In this document: one piece after another, positions 33,634 through 41,193 of the stretch | Layout: each line of letters starts with the position of its first letter | Numbering within the stretch: position 1 is the stretch's first letter | Source: Sinorhizobium fredii USDA 257 | Lineage (GTDB): Bacteria; Pseudomonadota; Alphaproteobacteria; Rhizobiales; Rhizobiaceae | NCBI RefSeq assembly: GCF_000265205.3 | Contig: NC_018000.1 | Span: 186,001-250,000 of the forward strand | Direction: 5' to 3' | Length of the DNA stretch: 64,000 nt | Program-made: the position numbers and the translations under genes | Notes under the pieces: model-generated | Seen by the model: only the letters and a program-made list of their open reading frames with translations | Told to the model about the DNA's origin: nothing | The model's database searches: none

Positions 33634-35889
33634 ATGGCGCAAAGCGATGCCGCGTCGAAGATTGGCCCAGAGAGCCAGGGGCCAGAAGAAACCGAGCCGA
33701 GCCGAGATCACCCGGACCGTTCGAAGGGCGCCGCATTTGCAAAAACCCGAAGGGCACTTGCTGGCCTCGGCCGCGCGCTGACCAGACTTGGCCGGGCACT
33801 TGCCGAGGAAGTGCCGGTTGCAGCCCGCCGGGCCGGTAAAAAATCGGCCGCCGCTACGCGTGGCGCCATCGAGCGGCTTAGGCGGACGACCGTACGCGAT
33901 AGCGCCGTGGCGGGGCGCTCGGCAAGCCTTTGGCTGAAGGCGCGGCGAGCCGCACGAACCGAAGAACAGCAAGCCGTACCGAAGAGCCGCAGCAGCCGGC
34001 GTACAATCCTGCTGCGGAGCGCAGCGGCAGCGGCTCTGGCGTCGTTCGTCCTGCTGGCTATCGTCTTTGCCTGGGCGCTCCGCGATGTTCCCTGGGAGGA
34101 GATCGCCGAGGGCTCGCTGAAACCGGTCGTCGTGCTGGAAACCGCCGACGGCAAGCCGCTGGTGAGCCAAGGCCCCTTTCAGGGATCCTACGCGGCGCGC
34201 AAGGACTTTCCGCCGCATCTCGTCGAGGCGGTGCTCGCCAGGGAGGATCGGCGCTTCTATGAGCATTCCGGCATCGACCTGAGGGGCATCGCCCGGGCGA
34301 TCTACACCAATCTCGGGGCGGGCGAGGTCGTGCAGGGCGGCAGCACCATCACCCAGCAACTGATCAAGATCCTCTATCTCGAGCGCGACCGCACCTGGAA
34401 GCGGAAGATCCAGGAGGCGGTGATCGCCTTCTGGCTGGAGCGCAAGCTCGGCAAGGACGAAATCCTCACCCGCTACCTGAACAATATCTATCTCGGCGCC
34501 GGAGCTACCGGCGTGCCGGCGGCGGCACGCATCTATTTCGACAAGGAGGTGCAGGAGCTCAATATCGGCGAGTCGGCGATGCTGGCGGCCATTATCCGCG
34601 CCCCCTCGCAGCTCAACCCGCTCACCAATCCGGACGGCGCCCGCCAGCAGGCGGAACTGGTCCTCGATGCGATGGTGAAGGTCAACAGGATCACCTCGGA
34701 AGAGGCGAAGGTCGCCCGCGCCGACGTCGGCAAGCTGCAGCCGACCAGCCCGGCGATCCGCTCGGGAAGCTGGTTTGCCGACTGGATCATGCAGGATGCC
34801 CGCGAACTCGCCGGCCCCTATCGCGGCACGATCAAGGTGAGGACCACCATGGTGCCGCGGCTGCAGGCGATCGCCGACAAGGTCGTCGCCGACGCGCTGA
34901 AGCGGGAAGGCGGCAAGGCGGGCGTCTCGCAAGCCGCCCTGGTGGCGATGACGCCGGAGGGCGCCGTCGTTGCCATGGTCGGCGGCCGCGACTATACGAA
35001 GAGCACCTTCAATCGCGCCTTCTCGGCGATGCGCCAGCCCGGCTCGGCCTTCAAGCTGTTCGTCTATTATGCCGCCCTGAAGAGGGGCCTGACGCCGTTC
35101 GACCCGGTCGAGGATGCGCCGATCGAGATCAACGGCTGGTCGCCGGAGAACTTCGGCGGCGGCTATAGCGGCATGGTCAGCATCGCCGAAGCCTTCGCGC
35201 GGTCGCTGAACGCTGCGACCGTCGCGCTCGCGACTGAGGTCGGGATCGACGAGGTGATCGCCGCGGCGCGCGAACTCGGCATCGACGCCAAGCTCGCCGA
35301 CACGCCGAGCCTGGCGCTCGGTTCCTCGGAGGTGAACCTGCTCGATCTCACCGGCGCCTATGCCTCGGTGCGGGCGGGCCGGGCGCCGATCGAGGCCTGG
35401 GGCATCGAATCGCTGCACGCCGAAGGCCAGCCGCAGGCCTTCCGGGTCGGCCCATCCAAGGAGGCGGTGACCGATATCAGCCAGTACCGGCCCGATCTCG
35501 TCTCCCTGTTGCGGCTCGTCGTCGAGCGCGGAACGGGCCGCGAGGCCGATATCGGCACGCTCGCCGCCGGCAAGACCGGCACCAGCCAGAACCACCGCGA
35601 CGCTTGGTTCGTCGGCTTCACCGAACCGCTGATCGTCGGCGTCTGGGTCGGCAATGACGACGAGACGCCGATGAAGGACGTCACCGGCGGCAAACTGCCG
35701 GCGCGGATCTGGCGGAACTTCATGACCGCCGCGCTCGCCGAGGGCACGCCGGCGGAGAGCGGCGCGCAAGTGGCAGGGTCGGCGCCGGCCTGCAACTTCA
35801 GGGCTTGCGCGAGGGCCTATCGGTCGTTTCGTCCGGATGATTGCACGTTCCAGCCGTATTACGGGCCGAGGCGGCTATGCGAGAAGTAG
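33634..35889 (+). CDS. Class A penicillin-binding protein (PBP1-type glycosyltransferase/transpeptidase)
   Basis: 751 aa bifunctional peptidoglycan synthase. A basic cytoplasmic N-terminus of about 123 residues comes first, then a membrane anchor at about 124-148. The GT51 glycosyltransferase domain has Glu204 in REDRRFYEHSGID and GGSTITQQL at 235-243. The transpeptidase has SxxK at Ser471-Lys474 (QPGSAFK), SxN at Ser524-Asn526 (RSLNAATVALA) and KTG at Lys647 (AAGKTGTSQNH). The C-terminal 40 residues are Cys-containing. The N-terminal tail is long and Arg/Lys/Ala-rich compared with the 10-60 residues usual before the anchor. Whether it is PBP1a, 1b or 1c equivalent cannot be decided here. Confidence 0.95.
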   Translation: MAQSDAASKIGPESQGPEETEPSRDHPDRSKGAAFAKTRRALAGLGRALTRLGRALAEEVPVAARRAGKKSAAATRGAIERLRRTTVRDSAVAGRSASLWLKARRAARTEEQQAVPKSRSSRRTILLRSAAAAALASFVLLAIVFAWALRDVPWEEIAEGSLKPVVVLETADGKPLVSQGPFQGSYAARKDFPPHLVEAVLAREDRRFYEHSGIDLRGIARAIYTNLGAGEVVQGGSTITQQLIKILYLERDRTWKRKIQEAVIAFWLERKLGKDEILTRYLNNIYLGAGATGVPAAARIYFDKEVQELNIGESAMLAAIIRAPSQLNPLTNPDGARQQAELVLDAMVKVNRITSEEAKVARADVGKLQPTSPAIRSGSWFADWIMQDARELAGPYRGTIKVRTTMVPRLQAIADKVVADALKREGGKAGVSQAALVAMTPEGAVVAMVGGRDYTKSTFNRAFSAMRQPGSAFKLFVYYAALKRGLTPFDPVEDAPIEINGWSPENFGGGYSGMVSIAEAFARSLNAATVALATEVGIDEVIAAARELGIDAKLADTPSLALGSSEVNLLDLTGAYASVRAGRAPIEAWGIESLHAEGQPQAFRVGPSKEAVTDISQYRPDLVSLLRLVVERGTGREADIGTLAAGKTGTSQNHRDAWFVGFTEPLIVGVWVGNDDETPMKDVTGGKLPARIWRNFMTAALAEGTPAESGAQVAGSAPACNFRACARAYRSFRPDDCTFQPYYGPRRLCEK

Positions 35890-35899
35890 GAACGGCGTC

Positions 35900-36278
35900 G
35901 GAGCGGCGATAAACATCGATAAGGCGCTTGAGTTCCCCCTCTTAGAAGAGGGCGAGGATGAAACCGCGCATCGCGAACAGATAAAGCGAGAAGTGATGCT
36001 CTTTATGGACCAAGCAAATCGCGGGCCAGGGAAGGAGCGCGGCCGCACGGGCGATAGGGGAATCATACCTGACATCCATGATAAGCCTCTGCCCGTCTAT
36101 TTCAGGAAAAGCCTTCAAAACCTGAAGAGCCAAATGACACGAGAGGTCAATCCGCTCACGAGCGCTTTTGTTGTGGATGTCCACGTTCAGTACATCCGCG
36201 ACGAGCCGAGGGGGTTACGTCGTGACGGATATTCATCAAGTCATCCCAGCTGACGACGAAGGAGAGGACCTTGGATGA
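35900..36278 (+). pseudogene. Probable frameshifted gene remnant beside the island's left end
   Basis: Plausible coding text runs in one frame (LEFPLLEEGEDETAHREQ, later TSAFVVDVHVQYIRDEPRG) up to a GGGGG run at 36210-36214. It continues sensibly only in the next frame (GYVVTDIHQVIPADDEGEDLG, stop 36276-36278). One extra G would explain the switch. A following frame starts at ATG 36275, overlapping this stop by ATGA (MRTLYGGTVRQNKKWQHRAI), and runs into attL at 36397, so it is a chimera beyond that point. No family recognised; the frameshift reading is by eye. Confidence 0.3.
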
Positions 36279-36396
36279 GGACCCTTTACGGGGGCACCGT
36301 GCGTCAGAACAAAAAATGGCAACACAGGGCCATTCGTATAGGTGCGCAACTCAGCAAGCCAGTGCGCAACTTGCCGATGGGACCTGATTTGCTGAA

Positions 36397-36424
36397 AAAA
36401 CTGGTGCTGCTAGAGAGATTTGAA
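36397..36424. repeat. attL: left direct repeat of the genomic island
   Basis: 28 bases identical to 49150-49177, beginning AAAACTGGTGCTGCTAG and ending GATTTGAA. They equal the 3' end of tRNA-Thr (T-arm to CCA) plus a few bases. The match ends sharply on both sides (A/G before, G/C after). Confidence 0.9.
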
Positions 36425-36534
36425 GTCCCTCATCTCGGTGGAACACTCCAGTGTTTTCAAGTAGTTAGGCTCAGGATGTCTGCGGTGGGTGTAACATGTT
36501 GCTGTAACAGTTTCAAGCCCAGCGCGAGACGGCG

Positions 36535-36888
36535 TTATTGGCCAGCGTCAGTCGGGCGCTCATTCTTGCGTCGCGCGTAGGAGGGCAGCACATAGTACCG
36601 AGCCATGACGAGCATTGGGAACGCCAAGGTTCGATGTTTGCCTCGTTCTTTCAGAGCGGTCGGAGCTTCCACGATCTTAATCTCCTTCCCCATTGCCAAG
36701 GTTCTGAGAGCCAGCGTTCCGAGATCCGCCTCGACATCGTTGACCGGGTCCTCCAAAAGGCTGAACGCGAATGGCAACCGACGTGAGAAGTATGAGAACG
36801 CTGTGTCGTAGAACGGAGGGGTCGCGACATCCTGGAATTTGCGGAACTGTCGCGGCGTCGCCGGGGGTGTTGGCACGAACTTCGTCAC
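36535..36888 (-). CDS. Hypothetical protein of the island (117 aa)
   Basis: GTG 36888 follows TTGGAGGAAG at ideal spacing; an ATG at 36912 is in frame but lacks a site. The text (TKFVPTPPATPRQFRKFQDV, later DPVNDVEADLGTLALRTLAM and a Lys/Arg-rich C-terminus) looks like a real soluble protein with one hydrophobic patch (FPMLVMARYYVLP). It is the gene closest to attL and follows the same direction as the other small island genes. No family recognised. Confidence 0.5.
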   Translation of the reverse strand: MTKFVPTPPATPRQFRKFQDVATPPFYDTAFSYFSRRLPFAFSLLEDPVNDVEADLGTLALRTLAMGKEIKIVEAPTALKERGKHRTLAFPMLVMARYYVLPSYARRKNERPTDAGQ

Positions 36889-37155
36889 TGCTTCCTCCAA
36901 AATGAGCAACATCTACGAAGCGGGAGTAGTCCTGGCGCAGACGGGTGCGCAAGAAAAACTTGAACAAAATCAATCCACTAAGGGGAATGTTCCATTTGCG
37001 GAGCGGTTGGGAAGTGGTCGATCTCTCGTCGAGGCGCTGACTTGCAGCCGCCGAACTGGAGATCCATTCCACTCACGGAACCATCTACCATCCTGTGGAC
37101 AACCACAGTGGCCGCACGTTCGCTGAGAAATCAACTTGGCCGAGGCTGCGGAATT

Positions 37156-37638
37156 TTAAGCCAGCGGCGGCAGTGTCGGCTGTAGGCGATCGTCGTTCTT
37201 CACATTCGCGTTCCACAAACGAAAGCGGCTGACACGTTGCGATCGCTGTCCTTGCCACGCGGTGTGAAATCCGAATAGGCCGACATCGTATGGTCCATTG
37301 TAGACGACCTCGACCTCCTCTTGCTCGTATCGGAGCACCAATCCGATCAAGATGTCTGCTGGAGCGTCAGTATGCGTGAAGATCAGGTTGTCGCCCCGCC
37401 CAGTCGCCTTGATTTGGACGGATCGCGGCACCGCTTCGCGCGTATGCGCATCAATTCCTTTGTAACCACGCTGATCGACCAACTGCAGGTCAAAAAGCTC
37501 TGCAGCAACGGCCTCACCAAGATCGCCAACAAGATTGCCGTCGGGCGTGAACTTCAGACCAAACCTCTCGTATCGCGCACGGAGCTGGTTTCTGGCATGG
37601 ATAAGATGTCGAATTTCGGTCGGCAGTTTGTAGCGCAT
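37156..37638 (-). CDS. Hypothetical protein with a possible PD-(D/E)xK-nuclease-like core (DUF6998-like)
   Basis: 160 aa from ATG 37638, with AAGGGGG upstream. The central part reads LVGDLGEAVAAELFDLQLVD, GYKGIDAHTREAVPRSVQIKATGRGDNLIF. An acidic residue followed about a dozen residues later by a beta-strand ending in Q-I-K is the layout of restriction-endonuclease-like folds (Glu/Asp ... QxK). A further strand segment (DILIGLVLRY) follows. I recall similar proteins annotated as DUF6998. It sits in a row of small genes in an island that also carries a type I system, which makes a role in defence or DNA handling possible. Neither fold nor function is shown. Confidence 0.6.
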   Translation of the reverse strand: MRYKLPTEIRHLIHARNQLRARYERFGLKFTPDGNLVGDLGEAVAAELFDLQLVDQRGYKGIDAHTREAVPRSVQIKATGRGDNLIFTHTDAPADILIGLVLRYEQEEVEVVYNGPYDVGLFGFHTAWQGQRSQRVSRFRLWNANVKNDDRLQPTLPPLA

Positions 37639-37861
37639 CTGGCCCCCTTGGATCACAGCCGATCCATACAACGCCTCGTAGGACGCGGCAAACGACACCG
37701 ATAGGCGAGGACGGGGACGAGACACTGGCGTTCAAAACAGACTGATCCGTTCTCCGTTCCACCAAGGCTCAAGTCCGAGGAGAGCCAAGGTGGACAGTGA
37801 GCACCAATCTGGAAACATGCTGCCATGCCTCCAGGAGGCGCGTTCGCGACGTCCAAACACC

Positions 37862-38212
37862 TCAGATGGTCGAGAGATGCTGGCCCTTCTGGGTTGCCTC
37901 TACCGCATCAGGATACGGACGATACTTCTGGACGTGCACCGACCGCGTTTCGCTCTCGACACAATCACGGTTGGCCCAAGTCTCAAGCGTTCGGTCGCGC
38001 TGAAAGACGGGAATGTGTCCGTCTCTGTCCAACGCCTTGCGGATGACATGAACTCTCCCGTCCGGATCATGCCCAAGTTCAACGAGCTTCCGGCACAACG
38101 GCGAGAGCGGCCCCTTGGTGGTGCTGCGGTTTCGACGGGAGGTGAGATCAACCGTAAGGCCGCTTTCGACATGACGGGCGACGAAGGACCCGATCAGTTC
38201 GATGGTGTACAT
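37862..38212 (-). CDS. Hypothetical protein of the island (116 aa)
   Basis: From ATG 38212 the text is MYTIELIGSFVARHVESGLT, then TSRRNRSTTKGPLSPLCRKL, LGHDPDGRVHVIRKALDRDG and a C-terminus with many charged residues. It looks coherent and basic, as in a small nucleic-acid-associated protein. The ribosome site is weak, and the frame stays open to 38305, so the start is uncertain. It lies 223 nt upstream of the DUF6998-like gene in the same direction. Function unknown. Confidence 0.5.
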   Translation of the reverse strand: MYTIELIGSFVARHVESGLTVDLTSRRNRSTTKGPLSPLCRKLVELGHDPDGRVHVIRKALDRDGHIPVFQRDRTLETWANRDCVESETRSVHVQKYRPYPDAVEATQKGQHLSTI

Positions 38213-38842
38213 GGCGGTGAGGACCGCTGGGATCAATGCAGGATACCTTTCCTGTTGGTGGAGATGTTGAAGGTGAAGGCGGCGACACTGCGTCCAGACC
38301 GGCATTCCTTGCGATGCGGTGGAGGCGATTTACGAGCGCCGAGGGTTTGGCAGGGGTGATGGCACCAGCGCAAACAGCAGCGCATCTGTGGCTGGTACTG
38401 GAAACGTTGGCCGTGTCGCGCCAGAGCCCGAAGAATGGAGGATGCCCGTCACAGATCGTCCTGCGCAAAGGCAGACGGTGCAACGCCGGTTCGACCTCTG
38501 GCTGCCTACTGGCTGGAAGGGGATCGTTGATCCTCCTTAATCCGGTTCACAGCCCCAGCGCTCAGCCTCGGTCAGGACCGCGCGGAAGCTCTCGCGTGGG
38601 TGCCACGGAGATCACCTGCGAGAGGGAGTGACGGTCTCGGCCCAAGGCTGACACGCAGGTGTGGACCGTGGTTCACTGCGGTGGTGCTCTGGGTCAAGGG
38701 GAGGAGAGGTGATGACACCTTACCCCCCAAGGGAACTTAAGCCAGGACCGTAGCCCGCCAAGGCACCAACCACGGTGTAGAACTATAGATGAACCCCCGG
38801 CCCACCTACTGTTGCCCCTATTTCCGGTCGCCGTAGCGCTCG
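38213..38842. other. Gap in the island without a convincing gene
   Basis: 630 nt. Several short frames occur on both strands, but all are rich in Arg/Pro/Ser and overlap one another like chance frames. Base composition is mixed. The 14-bp repeat at 38809-38822 lies at its right end. It may be the remains of a deleted cassette. Confidence 0.4.
38809..38822. repeat. 14-bp direct repeat flanking a small island gene, left copy
   Basis: CTGTTGCCCCTATT, identical to 39207-39220. It lies 20 nt past the stop of the 104-aa gene. Confidence 0.5.
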
Positions 38843-39157
38843 TCACTCCTTGCGCGGCATAGCAGGGGGGTGGAGGCTGATCTCTGTCTTTACGACCGCG
38901 ACCCATTGGCGGTTACGATCAATGCGCTCAAAGAGCCGACAAAACGTCTTGAACTCTTGCTCACTGAGTTCCTTGAGCAATGCTTCATGGTCGTCCTCAA
39001 TGGGGCCCAGGTCGTGGACCGCCGTTCGGGCCGCGTCGGTGGTTGGAGCGACGATCAGACGTTCGAGATTGTCCAACAAGAGTTCATCCCGGAAGTAGGT
39101 GACATGAAAGAAGCGGGAGCGGGCGATGCCATTGGCAGGGAGAGCAGCAGCAGACAT
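38843..39157 (-). CDS. Hypothetical protein of the island (104 aa)
   Basis: ATG 39157 is preceded by GAAAGGAT. The product has SRFFHVTYFRDELLLDNLER and LGPIEDDHEALLKELSEQEF with a helical, acidic middle and ends in PPAMPRKE. It is a soluble, probably helical protein that I cannot place. The gene is framed by two identical 14-bp repeats (38809-38822 and 39207-39220) and lies just downstream of the serine recombinase gene in the same direction, so it may be a cassette moved by, or co-transcribed with, the recombinase. Confidence 0.6.
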   Translation of the reverse strand: MSAAALPANGIARSRFFHVTYFRDELLLDNLERLIVAPTTDAARTAVHDLGPIEDDHEALLKELSEQEFKTFCRLFERIDRNRQWVAVVKTEISLHPPAMPRKE

Positions 39158-39206
39158 GGAAATCCTTTCAAGGTTGTGAATGCGCAAGATCAAAACGATA
39201 TTGCTC

Positions 39207-39220
39207 CTGTTGCCCCTATT
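39207..39220. repeat. 14-bp direct repeat flanking a small island gene, right copy
   Basis: CTGTTGCCCCTATT, identical to 38809-38822. It lies about 50 nt upstream of the start of the 104-aa gene, where it could also act as a regulatory site. Confidence 0.5.
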
Positions 39221-39336
39221 CGGTTTGCTTCATGTTTCCGTGGTCGACTTCTGAATGCGTTTTGTGGTTCCTGCTAGGATAGTGGCGGGAAGACGCTGCC
39301 GCTCTGAAATGCCTCGACCGCAGCAGAATACGGCCG

Positions 39337-40005
39337 CTATGACAACCGAGCGCCCACTCTCTCCAAAACTCTCGACACCTGAGTGGGCGTCCACTTGCCG
39401 CCCCGCGACGTTGGGATGTTCATGCTGTCCAGCGTCTCAGCTATGGCGCTCAGGGTCTGCCCCGACGCTCTCAACGGCCCTACGATTTTCATGACCTTAG
39501 TAGCTTCGGCGTCGGCCTTAAGCTGGATCGCCTTGTTGCGCTTCATCGTCTTGTCGCGGAGGCCACCGAGACGGACGCCCCGCCCCTTCGCTGCCTTCAG
39601 CGCCGCCTTGGTTCGCTCTGATATGAACGTTCGCTCCTGCTCGGCCAGCGCTGCGTAGATGTGAAGCTGGAACTTGTCGGCCTGAGGCATCTGCGCGACC
39701 CGCAGCTTAACCCTCTTGTCATCCATCAGCGTGGCGATGAAAGACACCTTACGGCTCAGTCGGTCCAGCTTGGCAACCAGCAACTCAGCCCCTGTCTTAC
39801 GCACCAGCTCCAAAGCCTTGTTCAGCTCGGGACGTTCGCTGTTCGCTCCCGATTGCACCTCACAGAACTCCCCGATGATCTCGAAGGGGATGTCGGAGAA
39901 CTTGTCGAGGAAGATCGCGATGTCGCGTTCCTGTGCTTCCAGCCCCAGACCACTGCGGCCCTGATCCTCGGTGCTTACTCGGGTGTAGATGACGTACTGC
40001 TGCAT
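39337..40005 (-). CDS. Serine recombinase / resolvase family protein
   Basis: 222 aa from ATG 40005, with GGAGAG upstream. The catalytic domain reads [20 protein letters not shown] with the nucleophile Ser in [20 protein letters not shown], and [20 protein letters not shown] with the catalytic Arg pair. [20 protein letters not shown] forms the long E helix. A C-terminal DNA-binding region follows ([20 protein letters not shown] and [15 protein letters not shown]), the usual helix-turn-helix. The size places it with small resolvase/invertase enzymes rather than large phage integrases. It cuts and rejoins DNA at short sites; those sites are not known here, but the nearby 14-bp repeats are candidates. 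Confidence 0.93.
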   Translation of the reverse strand: MQQYVIYTRVSTEDQGRSGLGLEAQERDIAIFLDKFSDIPFEIIGEFCEVQSGANSERPELNKALELVRKTGAELLVAKLDRLSRKVSFIATLMDDKRVKLRVAQMPQADKFQLHIYAALAEQERTFISERTKAALKAAKGRGVRLGGLRDKTMKRNKAIQLKADAEATKVMKIVGPLRASGQTLSAIAETLDSMNIPTSRGGKWTPTQVSRVLERVGARLS

Positions 40006-40345
40006 GTCCGCTCTCCTCTGTTGGAGACAACATGCCAATGAATTATCAAATGTCAACGAACGTTGTGTCAGATAAATCTCCGCCATTGATGGAGCGGACC
40101 CGCGTCAATTGGATAAGGGTAGTTGCGCATCCCTAGTGCGATTTGGTCCCAACGTGACGCTTTCGCGGACCACAGGCCAGCCACTTCGCTTAGCGTACAC
40201 CTTTAGGGAACCGCACAAAGTGCCGATCACCTTGTGTCGAAATGCTCGATGGTCGAAGCTCTACGTTGCAGAAAAAGCGACAAAAATGTCACGCAATAAT
40301 CAGATCTTCTTTACTTAATAGAATGTAAATGCTACCTGGACAAGC
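40006..40345. other. A+T-rich divergent gap between recombinase and wHTH genes
   Basis: 340 nt without a gene, markedly richer in A and T than anywhere else in the island, especially 40020-40080 and 40260-40345. It must hold promoters for both divergent genes and could hold operators for the wHTH protein. No box is clear enough to mark. Confidence 0.5.
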
Positions 40346-40831
40346 ATGACAATTAAGAACTTATCTGAACTGGCTTCGCGGGAGCCGCTGGAAGGGTTTC
40401 GAATTTCGGAGCGATGGGGACGGGTCGTGGAAGCCGGGTACCAAGCGGTTCCGGATGTGCTGCTGTTTGCTCAGTCAGACTTGCGCCTTTCAAGCGAGGA
40501 ACTGAACGTGCTTCTAAACTTACTGGCCCATTGGTGGCGACCAAAGGACGCCGTCTTCCCTCGCGCAACAACAATCGCTGAGCGCATGGGCGTAAGCCAG
40601 CGGACTATTCAGAGGAGCATTAAATCTCTCGAAGCCAAGGGCTTCATCAGCAAGAGCCGCACCGAAGACGGTAGGCCCTTTTACGATGTGGCACCGACGA
40701 AGGAGCGTCTTTTGCCCTATGCGGAGAAACTGCTGCAAGAGAAGCGCCAACTTAGGCAGCTGAAACAGATGCTCCCGCGCAGCGACCAGGGTCAATCGAA
40801 TGCCGGCGCAATTGATGGGACGGAAAGGTAG
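40346..40831 (+). CDS. Winged helix-turn-helix DNA-binding protein
   Basis: 161 aa, ATG 40346. The core is SEELNVLLNLLAHWWRPKDA, FPRATTIAERMGVSQRTIQR and SIKSLEAKGFISKSRTEDGR, a standard wHTH with recognition helix SQRTIQRSIKSLE and a wing. VLLFAQSDLRLSS before it resembles the N-terminus of replication- or plasmid-type HTH proteins. The C-terminal 45 residues are Lys/Arg/Gln-rich and may be coiled coil. It is the only plus-strand gene in the island, facing hsdR, and divergent from the recombinase. A regulator of the island's recombination or R-M genes is the simplest reading. Confidence 0.85.
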   Translation: MTIKNLSELASREPLEGFRISERWGRVVEAGYQAVPDVLLFAQSDLRLSSEELNVLLNLLAHWWRPKDAVFPRATTIAERMGVSQRTIQRSIKSLEAKGFISKSRTEDGRPFYDVAPTKERLLPYAEKLLQEKRQLRQLKQMLPRSDQGQSNAGAIDGTER

Positions 40832-41193
40832 CCAATGGGGAGCAGGACTGAAGAGGTGACCGATGGACTTGGGAATGCCAAGCCCACCGGAACAATGGTT
40901 GAAATGGGAGGAGGTGCCAATATGGAACCGCCTTAGCCCGTTTCCTCCCGGAGAAAGCCGTAGCAGCGGCCCAATCCGGCAGCCCCGTAGGGGCGCAAGG
41001 GGTCGAGGCGCAAATGCCTCGGCTCCACCACACACGCAAGATATCATGCGCACATTCGCAGGGTCAAACTCGGTGAAGGTGCCGTGTGTTCTTCGGCAGG
41101 AGGATACCCCAAGGGGGGACGTTCGAATTTGCCGCTCATCCGATGGGTGGCGCACATTTCTGCACCAAACATTCCGGCGTTGCTGACAGCAGG
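40832..41193. other. Convergent gap between the wHTH gene and hsdR, with tandem hairpins
   Basis: 362 nt. A short frame 40835-40936 (ATG after AAAGG, 33 codons, MGSRTEEVTDGLGNAKPTGT) may be coding but is unproven. Two small hairpins follow: GCCCC-GTA-GGGGC at 40982-40994 and CGAGGC-N6-GCCTCG at 41004-41021. They lack T-runs but sit where two convergent transcripts end. Confidence 0.35.

Noticed and set aside
36677..37072. 131-codon minus frame overlapping the 117-aa island gene
   Set aside because: Overlaps a frame with a better ribosome site and more coherent sequence; no start signal of its own.
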